From positions 61,967,628 to 62,031,627 of the forward strand of contig CM077667.1 in NCBI GenBank assembly GCA_039707655.1: a DNA stretch of 64,000 bases, in the 5' to 3' direction. Shown piece after piece: positions 11,561 through 21,866 of the stretch; position 1 is the first letter of the stretch, and every line of letters begins with the position of its first letter. The notes beneath the pieces were generated by a model, which saw nothing but the letters and a program-made list of their open reading frames with translations, did not search any database and was not told where the DNA came from. This DNA is from Elymus sibiricus. Taxonomy: Eukaryota > Streptophyta > Magnoliopsida > Poales > Poaceae. A program made the position numbers and the translations under genes.

Positions 11561-12745
11561 ACTGTTTTTTACTGTTCTTGTATAATATAGTTTTTTTACT
11601 GTTTTTATAAGTGTTTAATAGAAATAGTTTATTTATAGTAAGTGCTTAATAGACCTTTGTTATGCACTATGGGAAGAAGGAGTAGCGACCATCATCGACG
11701 CCCCCGGAGCCACCCTCGTCCGCTCCTCGCCGCCCCTGCCTCCCTCACCGTTACCGGAGCCGCCATAGACGCCACCGGAGCCACCCTCGACGCCCTCCCC
11801 GCCAGCGTCTCCCCCGAGCACCTCCCTGCCACCGTCTCCCGCGAGCACCCTCTCGGTAAGCCCCCACCCCTCCTCTCTAGGTTAATTTACTTAGGTGAAT
11901 TTAGTTATGAACCCTAGCTAGGTTTAAGCAGAGTAGTAGTGGTACAGTAGGTGAATACTTTGCAAGAGGGCAGTGGGTTAATTTACTTAGGTGAATTTAG
12001 GTATGAACCATAGGTTTAAGTATGAACCCTAGATTTTGGTATGAACCCTAGGTAGCTAGGTTTTGGTATAAACCCTAGGTAGCTATTTTGATATATATGA
12101 ATTCAGCTAGATATCAAATTAGGACAGAAATATTGTTCTAGGGCAGTACAGAATTTTTTTCATTTCATCATTGTAGAGCACTAAAGTTAAATGAATTTTG
12201 TTCTATTAGTAGTTAGCTGAATTTGCTTCTACACTTAGTTTTTGAATTAGCTTGTGAAATTTGAACATGTATATTTGGACATGTGGTTGCTCGTGTATAT
12301 TTGGACATGTGTTGCGGTGTCGAAGATGGATATTTGAAAATTGTTTGCAGGGAATGATTCCGAGTGGCCTATGTTTTGCCGGAATGTTGATTCATTTCCG
12401 TTCCGGCAAATTTCAGGCGCTCTATTTGTCCAGTTTGTAGCAAAGGTCATGCCGAATTTTTTAGACGCCTATTTGAACCTTCTCGATGAGCAACGGTTGT
12501 TGCAGGGCCCACCTGTCACATCCGAGACTGAGACCGACATCGAGACTGAGTTATGCACGACGAAACTTTATTTGTGATGTAATTAAACCGTCCTCCTCAA
12601 CTAGCGAAGATCACTCTAGTTAGGGCATTTTGGGTACGATGAACTTTGTATGCTTATGATATGTTGCTTCTATTTTTGCCAAGTCTGTCTCTTTCTGTTG
12701 CTCAACTATATATGTTGCATATCATCAACTCATGTGACGATGCAG

Positions 12746-12873
12746 GTGCATAGATCATCGATGGCGAAGAGTGCTACGCCAGGAGTATACGACGAGTGGC
12801 CGGAGTGTCAGGCCCAGGTGTACCGGTTTCCGGTTTCCGAGCGACAGCCAGTAGTTAGTTTAGGTTCACGCTA
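12746..12873 (+). pseudogene. Possible captured exon: RNase H1-type N-terminal domain
   Basis: After a possible acceptor (gatgcag|gtgc) a short frame reads GVYDEWPECQAQVYRFP. This resembles the small RNA:DNA-hybrid-binding domain at the N-terminus of eukaryotic RNase H1, where a G-V-Y-x-x-W-x-x-C-x-x-Q-V-x-x-F pattern is typical. Only about 20 matching residues remain and the frame ends soon after with LGSR and a stop. The unrecognised upstream frame at 12341-12577 may belong to the same captured transcript. The assignment is by pattern only. Confidence 0.4.
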
Positions 12874-13383
12874 GTGCGAGAGAGGGATACGAACCGACGC
12901 CTCAAGAAGTACTACATTATGTATGATGAGACATGTCATGTAACTTGTATAGCTATATCGTGATTATGACGTGACGACATGATTTGTGTTGGATGATATG
13001 ATGAGACTATTATGTGTATGATATGATGAGCATATTGCATGTTTATGATATGATTAGAATACTGTATGAAACCTGTACAGAAACATCGCAAATACGTAGC
13101 AAAAAAAATGATATGAAAAAATATAGTAGTAGCGCTCTTTAGCGCTGGACAGGAAGACGCTGCTGCTAAAGGACTTAGCAGTAGCGCGTGTAAAAACGCG
13201 CTACTGATAGACTTAGCAGTATCGCTGGTACAGAAAGCGCTACTGCTAAGTAGGTATAGCAGTAGCGCGTGTCAAAACGCGCTACTGATAAACGTTAGCT
13301 GTAGCGCCGTATCAGCAGCGCGGTGACCCGCGCTACTGATACACCAAATACCCGCGGTACTGCTAGGGTTTTCCCTAGTAGTG

Positions 13384-15448
13384 AGAGGTACACGCACTAC
13401 CAGAAGCTAGTTTATGGTATTTACCTAACTGCAAAGAAGGTAATCCATTACTTCCAAGATCACGCGGTCACGGTCGTCAGCAGCACTCCCTGTCGGAGAT
13501 CTTGCATAACAGGGACGCCGCTGGCCGAGTAGCGAAGTGGGCAATCGAGCTCCTTCCGATGGAAATCAAATTCTAAGCCAAGAAAGCGATCAAGTCCCAA
13601 GCATTGGTTGATTTTATGGCCGAGTGGATTGAGCAGGAGCAACCAATCCCGAGTGTTCCCAAACACTGGACCATGTTCTTCGATGGTTCCAAGATGCTCA
13701 ATGGCTCAGGGGCTGGCGTGGTTCTTGTCTCTCCCAAAGGAGACCGACTGAACTATGTTCTCCAGATCCATTTTGACTCGTCAAACAATCAGGCCGAATA
13801 TGAAGCTCTCTTATATGGGCTCCGCATGGCCATCTCTCTCAGCATTCGTCGGCTGGTAGTTTATGGCGATTTGGATCTTGTGGTCAATCAAGTGATGAAA
13901 GAATGGGACATTCGGAGTCCAGCAATGACCGGATACTGCAATGTAGTCAGGAAACTGGAGAAGAACTTTGAAGGCCTGGAGCTGCACCACATCCCTCGTG
14001 CGAAGAATCAGGCCGCAGACGATCTGGCTAAGATCGGATCCACTCGGCGAGCAGTCCCGAGTGACGTATTCCTCGAACATCTGCGTGCTCCGACAATCAC
14101 AGAAGATCCTTTTACAGAGGAGCCCCCGCAAGCAGTCGGTCCTACCGACCCGACTGAGGTTGAAGTTCCAGCTATAGTGGATCCGGTCCACGAAATGCAA
14201 GTAATCACTCCCGAGTGGACTCAACCTTATTTGGCATATCTGCTCAGGCAAGAACTCCTAGATGACGAAGAAGAAGCCCGTCGGATCGTCCGTCGATCCA
14301 AGTCATTTGAAGTTATGGGAGATCAGTTATACAAGAAAAGTACCACAGGAGTCATCCAAAAATGCATCTCCCCAGAGGAGGGGCTTCAAATCTTACATGA
14401 AGTCCACTCGGGAACTTGCGGCCATCACGCGTCCTCTCGGAATTTGGTCGCTAAAGCTTTCCGAGCGGGGTTTTATTGGCCCCGTGCCAATGAAGCAGCA
14501 AAGGACCTGGTTGACATGTGGGTTGGATGTCAGTTTTACGAGAACAAGTCTCACAAGCCAGCGTCAGCGCTCAAGAAAATTCCGATCACATGGCCGTTTG
14601 CAGTGTGGGGCTTGGATATGGTCGGTCCTTTACGGACTGGGTCGAGTGGATTCACGCATCTGCTCGTCACGCTGGATAAATTCACCAAGTGGGTTGAAGC
14701 AAAGCCCATCAAGACCTTGGATGCAGGCACAGCTGTTAGTTTCATTCGGCAAATCATCTTCAGGTTTGGCGTGCCCCATGATATCATCACAGATAATGGG
14801 AAGAACTTTGACGCAGATGAATTCAAGCAATTTTGTTTCTATCAAGGCATTCGGGTTAATTATGCCTCAGTGGCTCACCCGCAGTCGAATGGTCAGGCTG
14901 AGCGCGCAAACGGAATGATTCTACAAGGCCTGAAGCCTCGATTGATGAGAGACTTAAAGTATGCTGCTGGAGCTTGGGTTGAAGAATTGCCTTCCGTCTT
15001 ATGGGGCATTCGGACGACTCCGAACCGGTCTATAAAGCGCACGCCTTTCTTCATGGTGTACGGGTCAGAGGCAGTACTCCCGAGTGATCTTCAGCACAAT
15101 TCCCCCCGAGTGGAACTATATGATGAAGCTGAAGCCGAGACTGCTCGACAAGATGGCCTCGACCTACTAGAGGAAGAAAGAGAGCTGGCCCTCATCAGAT
15201 TGACGCTTTATCAGCAAGACTTGAGGCGTTATCACGACAGACACATTCGGCCCCGAGCTTTTCAAGAAGGAGATCTTGTTCTCCGACTGGATCAACAGAG
15301 ACCTCACAAGCTCGCACCTCCGTGGCAGGGGCCGTTTGCAATCTCCAAAGTCTTGCATAATGGAGCTTACCGGCTATACAACATCAAAGATGAAGTAGAA
15401 GAGCCACGGACTTGGAATGCGGATCTGCTTCGCAAGTTCTACACCTAG
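13384..15448 (+). pseudogene. Gypsy RNase H remainder, second RNase H and integrase
   Basis: The RNase H tail resumes after the CACTA element (YTHYQKLVYGIYL...), shifts frame near 13490 and meets a TAA at 13574-13576. From about 13577 the frame is open to 15448. It holds a second RNase H-like domain (TMFFDGS..., NNQAEYEAL, VYGDLDLV; about 13665-14030) and an integrase: an HHCC-type zinc region, then catalytic residues in GLDMVGP (about 14615), ITDNGKNF (about 14792) and NGQAERANG (Glu at 14900-14902). In the zinc region the first of the two cysteines is Trp (codon 14519-14521), which should spoil zinc binding. The frame ends in WNADLLRKFYT with no chromodomain. Confidence 0.88.
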
Positions 15449-15585
15449 AACACAACTATCTTTAGTTTATTATTCCAGTAATGAATCCGAGTGGATCTCG
15501 TTTAATAAAGTTTTATTTCATTGTATCTTGTTGAAGTTTGACTGCTACCCCCAGTGGAAAACACATAGCCGCAAACCTGATTTTG

Positions 15586-16380
15586 CCTAAGGACAAACTG
15601 CTCCGAGTGAGGGTCCAACCCACACTCGGGGGCTTAGTCGCGGCTCCGCGTCGCCTAAGTTAGAAATCTCTCCGAGTATGGACACCCTCCACACTCGGTT
15701 GTCAAGATGAACAGGACCATCATTGTTCGTCTAAGGACAAATTACTCCGAGTGAGGGTCCAACCCACACTCGAGGGCTTAGTCACGGCTCCGCATCGCCT
15801 AAGTTAGAAATCTTTCTGAGTGTGGACACCTTCCACACTCGGTTGTCAAGATGAACATAACCATCATTGTTCGTCTAAGGACAAACTGCTCCGAGTGAGG
15901 GTCCATCCCACACTCCGGGGCTTAGTCACGGCTCCACGTCGCCTAAGTTAGAAATCTTTTTTAGTGTGGACACCTTCCACACTCGGTTGTCAAGATGAAC
16001 AGGACCATCATTGTTCGTCTAAGGACAAACTGCTCCGAGTGAGGGTCCATCCCACACTCGGGGGCTTAGTCGCGGCTCCGCGTCGCCTAAGTTAGAAATC
16101 TTTCTGAGTGTGGACACCTTCCACACTCGGGTGTCAAGATGAACAGGACCATCATTGTTCGTCTAAAGACAAACTACTCCGAGTGGGGGTCCAGCCCACA
16201 CTCGGAGACTTTGCCGCGGCTCCGCGTCGCCTAAGTTAGAAACCTTACGAGTAGGGCATCTTCCACACTCAGTAGTAAAGATGAACAGGACCATAATTGT
16301 TCATCTAAGGACAAACTACTCCGAGTGAGGGTCCAGCCCACACTCGGGGACTTAGTCGCGACTCCGTATCGCCTAAGTTA
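15586..16380 (+). repeat. Tandem array, about 145-bp unit, 5.5 copies
   Basis: Units start at ctaaggacaaact (about 15587, 15731, 15875, 16019, 16163 and 16305), spaced 142-144 bp. Each has the pair ccgagtgagggtcca...cccacactcggg, then gtcgcctaagttagaaa and a gttcgtct end. The short inverted words cgagtg/cactcg repeat throughout. Arrays between pol and the antisense gene are known for Tat-type elements. No coding sequence was seen. Confidence 0.9.
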
Positions 16381-16560
16381 AAACCATCCGGAACCAAAGA
16401 TCGAATAAAAGCCAAGACAAACGGAAACATCATCATTCGGATCGAAAAGTACGGATAAAGGTTCAAACGACGGGAGCCCCAGGCTCACTTAAAGTTTCAT
16501 GGTTACAACAACCACTCGGCATTCCGAGGCAAATACTTAAAAAGATTTAAAGCTAGACGA

Positions 16561-19500
16561 TCACTCGGACGGAGGAACAGTCTCCACGAAGGTGTCCAAG
16601 TCAATGCTGTCCGCTATCCGAGTGGCAGCCTCCATGAACATCTCCATGAAGTCATCAATCGTGGCGTTCTTCTTGTTGGCTACCTCGAGAGACTTCGGTG
16701 TCTTCTCGTCCACCCCCTTGCAGTGGATACGGACCAACGAGAGAGCTATGTCGGCACCAGCTCGGGCCGTAGATTTTTTCTAGTATTTCACTCGGCTCGG
16801 CACTGCCTTTACTCGAGCTAACAAAGTTTCCAGATCCTTCGAAGGCGCGTCGTCGGGAAACACGTCGCTGTCAATCGCAGAAATGGCGGTGCCCAGCTCC
16901 CTGATGTACATGGCCACTTGTTCAACACGCTCCTCCAGTCGGAGCACGCTCATGGCAGCGCTGTCCTTGAGTAAACCTTGGGTGGGATCCAGCTCCTTCT
17001 CAATTTTATCTGTCTCCTCCGCCACATCATCGCAAAACACTGATTCGGACAAATAAAGGAAGAAGTCAGGAACGTGCAAATCACACTCGGCTTAGTCAAA
17101 CTCAATGAAGTCACTCGGGAACATTACCTTTGAGTTTTTCATTGGCTTCGCCACTGAATTCCTCGACGTATTCCTCCAGCTCAGCTCTCTTGGGAGCGAT
17201 GTGGTCAAGTTTGGCTTGCCACTCGGATTGCAGCTTCTTCAAATCAGCAAGTTCTTGGGTGGACCGCTGAATGGCAGCCTCCAATGCTTTCTTCTCCTCC
17301 TCCAGCTTTCCGACTGACTTTAGTTTTTCCTCGGCCTCCTTGGCCTTTTGGCTAGCTTCCTTCTGGGCGGCCGCCAGCTCAGTGTCCTTCTTCTCAAGAG
17401 CAGTCTTCACAGTTTCTAAAGAAATAGAATTCCTCGGCCTCTTGACAAGTTCATGATTTTCTCTACGAAAATCTGATGAAGCATACTCAGTCGGATGGGA
17501 AGGAGAGCAACTACCATTACATTTGAGTAGGAAGATATTACCTTCAAGAGTCTTTTTCTCCTCTTCCAGTCGGGCATTCTTGGTCTTCTCAGCGTCGAGG
17601 CTAAGGCGCAGGTCCAGCACCTCCTTCTCCAGAGTCTGGTCGTGGCTTCCAAGCTCACAAACAGACTGCAAAACAGATTTGAAACAAAGCATATTGGTCA
17701 AAGACTTCGACTCGGACCCTAAGACTCCCGCTGACTGCTTCAGTCGACGGCAGTCTCGGGGACTACACCCAATGGGTGCGCTCAGCGTGCCCCTACTGGA
17801 AAATTAGAAACAAAGTATTCATTCGGATGGATAAAACAGGGAATTCATTCGGAGAAATTGAGCAAGATATTCATTCGGACTCTAAGACTCCCGCCGACTG
17901 CTTCAATCGACGACAGTCTCGGGGACTACACACAGTGGGTGCGCTCAGTGCGCCCCCACTGGAACTCAAATACACTCAGCGGGTGTATTCAGATCCTCAC
18001 AAGATGGAAAATTGAAAAGGGTGCTTACAAGGGTACTTACTCGGACATTCTTCTTCAAGGCTTCACTCGCGTCATACGCCGTCTTCAGTCGGTCGCTCAT
18101 TATCTCCAGTTGCATTAGCGCTTCTTTGCTCGCTCCCACTTGGTCCTCCGGGACGTGATGCAGCGCAAAAATATTGGGCGTGGGAGAAGCCAACAACTTG
18201 GATGAAGACCCGGTACCGAGTGCTCCCCCGGCTCCCGAGCTGACCTCTTGTGTAGGCACCGAAGTATCGGCAAGTGATGGCTCCTCCATCATGACGTCCA
18301 TGTCTGCCGGAGTGCTCTTTGGGTCAATCTTGTCGACGGCATCAAGGTCGATCACCTCTCGCGGAGCTGCAAATAATCAAGTCACTCGAAGGCACTTGGA
18401 GATTTACTAGATTACCGAGTGAGTTCAGAACTTACCCTTCGAGGACGCAACATCAGCATCGGCCAGCTCTTTCTCCAGAGTCTGGGGGTCAGGTGACGCA
18501 GTCGAAGTATCAGCCCTGCAAGGAAATACTCAGCTTTTTCGTCATTCGGATAAGCATACACAGCTATTGTCAATAACAGAACCACTTACGCTGAAGCCAC
18601 TGGGATAGCCATCTTGATCTTCAGGATGATAACCGCCTTCCGAGGTTTGGTTGCAGCAATTTTAGGCTGCTTCGTCGTCTTCTCAGGAGGAGAGGCAAGC
18701 TCTTAACGCCCACGTTTTGCAGCACGTGTTGTAAGGGCAGGTCCACTCGGCTTAGCGGTCCTGGATCCTTTGGGTCCTCCACCTCGGATTACCGAGTCAT
18801 GATGCGCCTTGGAGCGAGTTTCAGGCACTCGGCCTTCCGAATGTGACGACTCCACTTCATCGTCATCTTCTGAGCCCTCTTCGTCGTCTTCTTCATCGTC
18901 TTTGCCTTCACCGGACTCTTCGTACTCTCCAGCTTCGGCTGTGTCGTCTGCATGATCAGTGTTGCTGGCAATGTCAACCGGGCCTCTATCCACGAGTAGC
19001 ACCAAACTGCTCATCTGAGTGAAGGCCTGCCGAATGAAAAGAAAAGACAGTCGGATCAAATTCAACACATATATACAAATTTCACTCGAAGGTGAACACT
19101 CGGAATTTACCTCGTTTGCCGGATTCAGCACCGAGAGTGGAGCCACTAGCTGACTCCCCCTGGGGTTGTCACGCGCTGGTGTAATCACCTTGATCTTGGC
19201 CTCCACTTCCTCGTCCTTGAGCTCTTCCGGGTGAGTTCGAGTGGTATCACTCGGCCCGAAATATTCCCACATGGGATGACCTCTGGCTTGCAGCGGCTGG
19301 ATCCTCCTCTGGAAGAAGACCCCCAGCAGGTCGAGACCATTGACACCTTTTTGCACCAGAGCAACTAATGCTATCACTATGATGTCTACCTCAGCCTTCT
19401 CTGGCTTGGTCACTGTCAGTCGGGGAACTGGTCCAATACGATCCGAAGTATACGGCGGGAGGCCCGACTGACCCTCACCGACTGGAATATCGTGGCAGTA

Positions 19501-20082
19501 GAACCAGTTCTCCTGCCACCCCTTCACCGAGTCAGGGAATGTCATCTTGGGAAAACAGCCCTTGCCTCGCAGCTGGATTCCGAGTCCTCCACACAGTTGG
19601 GCTACATTGGTCTTATCCTCCGACCGAGTGGGTTTCTTCACGGTCATCATTCGGCAGGTGAAGAGGTGTTTAAACAAACCCCAATGAGGGTGGCAACCCA
19701 AGAAGTTTTCGCACAAAGAGATATATGCAGCTAAATACACTACGGCATTTGGAGGGAGATGATGAAGCTGGGCACCAAAAAAGCTCAAAAACCTTTGGAA
19801 GAAGGGGTGTGGCGGCAGAGAGAAACCTCGCTCGAGGTGGGGTACCAAGAGCACGCGCTCGTCCCCCTTCGGCGACGGCTCTTCTTCATCCGGCCCCGGT
19901 AGCCGCCAGCTTCCCTCACGCACGAGTCCTTGAGCCTCCAAATCGAGCATCCGGGCCTTGGTCACCAGCGACTGGAGCCATTTGCCTTGTGTCCACCCAG
20001 CCGATGCTCCGGTGCTGGAGGAGGACGCACGTGCGCTCTTCTTCGTTCGCTCGGCCTTCGCTGTCGCAGACGCCGCGCGCAT
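16561..20082 (-). pseudogene. Antisense gene of Tat-type retrotransposon (putative gypsy-type transposon domain), multi-exon
   Basis: The gene runs opposite to gag-pol. The ATG at 20080-20082 opens a frame with a basic Ser/Ala-rich N-terminus, then a domain of about 200 residues (HPFFQRFLSFFGAQLHHL...CRMMTVKKPTRS...) that I recognise as the plant 'putative gypsy type transposon' family. An 84-bp GT-AG intron (19027-19110) is in frame, so the ORF reads through it. An acidic stretch follows, then TAA at 18703-18705; the same frame continues after it to a gtaagt donor at 18589. Later exons encode QTLEKELADADV, a Pro/Ser-rich part, and a long Lys/Glu-rich coiled coil (17111-17640). The last frame, after a stop near 16780, ends at 16561. 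The function of such antisense genes is not established. Stops suggest this copy is dead. Confidence 0.75.
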
Positions 20083-20663
20083 CTTCGCCGGTGAGCTCGA
20101 GACAATTTTCGGTGGTGGAGAGGAAGGAGGAGCACTACAGGGCGTCGGAGAAGACGAAGAAGGGGAAAATGAGATCTATTCTCACCCAAACAGTGCCCCT
20201 CACTATTTATATCAAATATTCGGCGCAATCTCAGGCCGTCAATCCGCGAACGAAGGGAGATCTGCGAATCCTCTGTTCAGCATATCGGGAACGCGTGGCG
20301 TGATTTTTGGCACAGTTACCGAGGTGTCGTGCCCATTACAATAGAAATTTCGGGACGTGACCGTTCTGTCGCGCGCCATGCGCTGTTTCGGCGATTTCGA
20401 ACGCACGGAGATCTCTCCGAACTCGATGGAGACGAGCCCCTCGTCACTGATGACTCTGATGACACCTTCTTGCGGACCGAGTGATCGGCTTACACCAGCT
20501 AATCACTCGGATTTAACAACTTTATGGTTTTCATCAAAAACAGTGATCTTGAATCCATCTTGGTTTGAGGCCGAGTGGAAGACGACATGATCGTTTTTTG
20601 ATCTTCTCCGAAAGATCATCGATGCTCCCGAGTGTCGATCACTCGACTTGTAAAACCTCATGG

Positions 20664-20676
20664 ATTCGGGGGCTAC
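20664..20676 (+). promoter_or_regulatory. Polypurine tract of Gypsy element
   Basis: attcgggggctac directly precedes the 3' LTR start TGATGAGG, the normal place for plus-strand priming. Confidence 0.55.
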
Positions 20677-21233
20677 TGATGAGGATGCCTATCCTGGGTA
20701 GGGTCATAGGCCTGACATCCGGGGCCCACCAATGGTTCCGTGTCAGCATCGAAGCTCAGAAGAAGAAGTGCACTCGGTACGATCTGAAGGTTCACTCGGA
20801 TATACCTGAAGACGCACTCGGACGGCTACGTCCACACTCGGTCAATGAAAGCTCAACAGTCCAGGAGATGTACCGTGGAGCTATATGAAGAGACATCCTC
20901 CGGGATTGATTAGCCAGACGTTACCAGTAACGTATTAGTTAAAGCGGCAATTTCTGTAACTAGCCTTAACTAGCATTCAATGCAACGCTCAGCCGGTGGT
21001 AGCGCACTCTATATAAGCCACCACTGGGCACTGTAGCAGAGTTCGGACATCTGTATTCCTATATACACCCACAAGCTAAGCAACACCAGCCTCAGGGCTC
21101 GAGACGTAGGGCTTTTACCACTCCCGAGTGGGGTCTGAACTCGTATACTTCCGAGTGTTACACCTGAGCCGTAGCTAGACAACGCACATCCATTCGTACC
21201 CCTAGTTCTATTGTCAGGGACATTCCCACGACA
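20677..21233 (+). repeat. 3' LTR of Gypsy element
   Basis: 557 bp, TGATGAGG...CACGACA, the same length as the 5' LTR with no indel seen. It is followed by the CCCGC duplication (21234-21238). Confidence 0.93.
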
Positions 21234-21278
21234 CCCGCCACTAATTTGAGGTGACATACAAGCCTTTTCCTAGTAGTG
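21234..21278. mobile_element. Truncated CACTA element, right part with terminal TAGTG
   Basis: After the CCCGC duplicate, the sequence continues ccgccactaatttgagg...ttttcctagtagtg. The terminal cctagtagtg matches the right ends of the other CACTA elements here. Removing the Gypsy insertion and one CCCGC joins this to 5405-6134. Confidence 0.65.
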
Positions 21279-21596
21279 GCAGTGTGCTACTAGCTAGTTT
21301 AGTTTATATCTAGTCAATAGGTTTCTTCTCTGTCTAATTTCATTCAAGTGATTTGCATGTTTTGAAGAAAATGGCTATTTTCCTAAAAAGACTCAATATT
21401 TTGTTCAAAATTTGATATTTTAAAAAAAATCAGAAAACAAAATCTAGTAAATACTACATGTTTCTAGTAGTAATTTGGGAAAATTCAGTTTATTTGCACA
21501 AAGGTGATCAGTAGATAATCGTTTTTTTCTTCAAACTAGTGTTTAGTTTCTCCACGTAAACTTTGAGCCGAGCCTTCATTTTTTTTCTAGATTTGT
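21279..21596. other. Unassigned AT-rich stretch
   Basis: About 320 bases between the CACTA right end and a LINE. AT-rich with short homopolymers. No ORF, repeat or site was recognised. Confidence 0.5.
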
Positions 21597-21866
21597 CATT
21601 GGGTAACCCTCGTTGTGGCCTCCAAGCGTATACACACCTTCGTAAACAGATTTCGATTCATCACACATTGTAGAGACGATTAGAAATGGAGCGTGTCGGT
21701 ACATCTGTAAATAACCTGCATAAGAAAAGAACTTTTAGCATCAAAAACCTTGTCATTTCTACATAGTCAAAGCGATCAAATCACGACAAGCACTCCCACC
21801 TTGAGAAGAATTCTAAACTTATCATTAATGTCACGTAACAAGTTGCCAAAAATATTAGCAACACTA
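21597..21866 (-). mobile_element. LINE fragment, 3' part (split by solo LTR)
   Basis: Closely similar to 40215-40490 of the LINE in the Helitron (same words, e.g. tacacacct(t/c)cgtaaacag and cggtacatctgta). It encodes the C-terminal end of LINE ORF2 on the minus strand, with indels. It stops at the CACTA target duplicate (21862-21866) and resumes at 26904. Confidence 0.75.

Larger units (their letters stand above)
10860..13383. mobile_element. Non-autonomous CACTA transposon inside Gypsy RNase H region
   Basis: The termini are CACTACTAGGGAAAA and TTTTCCCTAGTAGTG, flanked by AGA at 10857-10859 and 13384-13386, the 3-bp duplication typical of CACTA elements. Both ends hold clusters of about 20-bp subterminal repeats built on agtagcgc/gcgctact (10895-11125 and 13125-13365). 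No transposase was seen. The middle has a long C/T-rich tract (11140-11560, ctcctcc-type low complexity), a GC-rich stretch (11690-11860), and possible exon pieces at about 12350-12575 and 12746-12873. It inserted after the Gypsy element. Confidence 0.93.
6135..21233 (+). mobile_element. Gypsy LTR retrotransposon, Tat-like, full length with nested CACTA
   Basis: Two 557-bp LTRs (6135-6691, 20677-21233) bound 15.1 kb, with the target-site duplication CCCGC at 6130-6134 and 21234-21238. The order is gag, protease, reverse transcriptase, RNase H, second RNase H-like domain, integrase, a 145-bp tandem array, and an antisense gene before the 3' LTR. A second RNase H, no chromodomain, tandem repeats after pol and an antisense ORF with a 'putative gypsy-type transposon' domain are all known for the Tat branch (Ogre, Retand, Grande types). 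The coding region is broken by several frameshifts and stops and by a CACTA insertion at 10860, so this copy is non-autonomous. I counted about 17 differences between the LTRs. Confidence 0.93.

Noticed and set aside
11100..11585. Long Pro/Ser-rich and Gly/Arg-rich ORFs
   Set aside because: They arise from the ctcctcc low-complexity tract in the CACTA element; all frames are open there.
15586..16380. CRISPR-like array
   Set aside because: Units of about 145 bp are similar along their whole length with no unique spacers; the setting is a plant retrotransposon.
18703..20082. 459-residue intact cellular gene
   Set aside because: It lies between the two LTRs, has the Tat antisense-ORF domain and continues after its stop into further exons of the same antisense gene.
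21279..21596. Left flank as the continuation of block A
   Set aside because: No similarity to block B beyond 33754 was seen.
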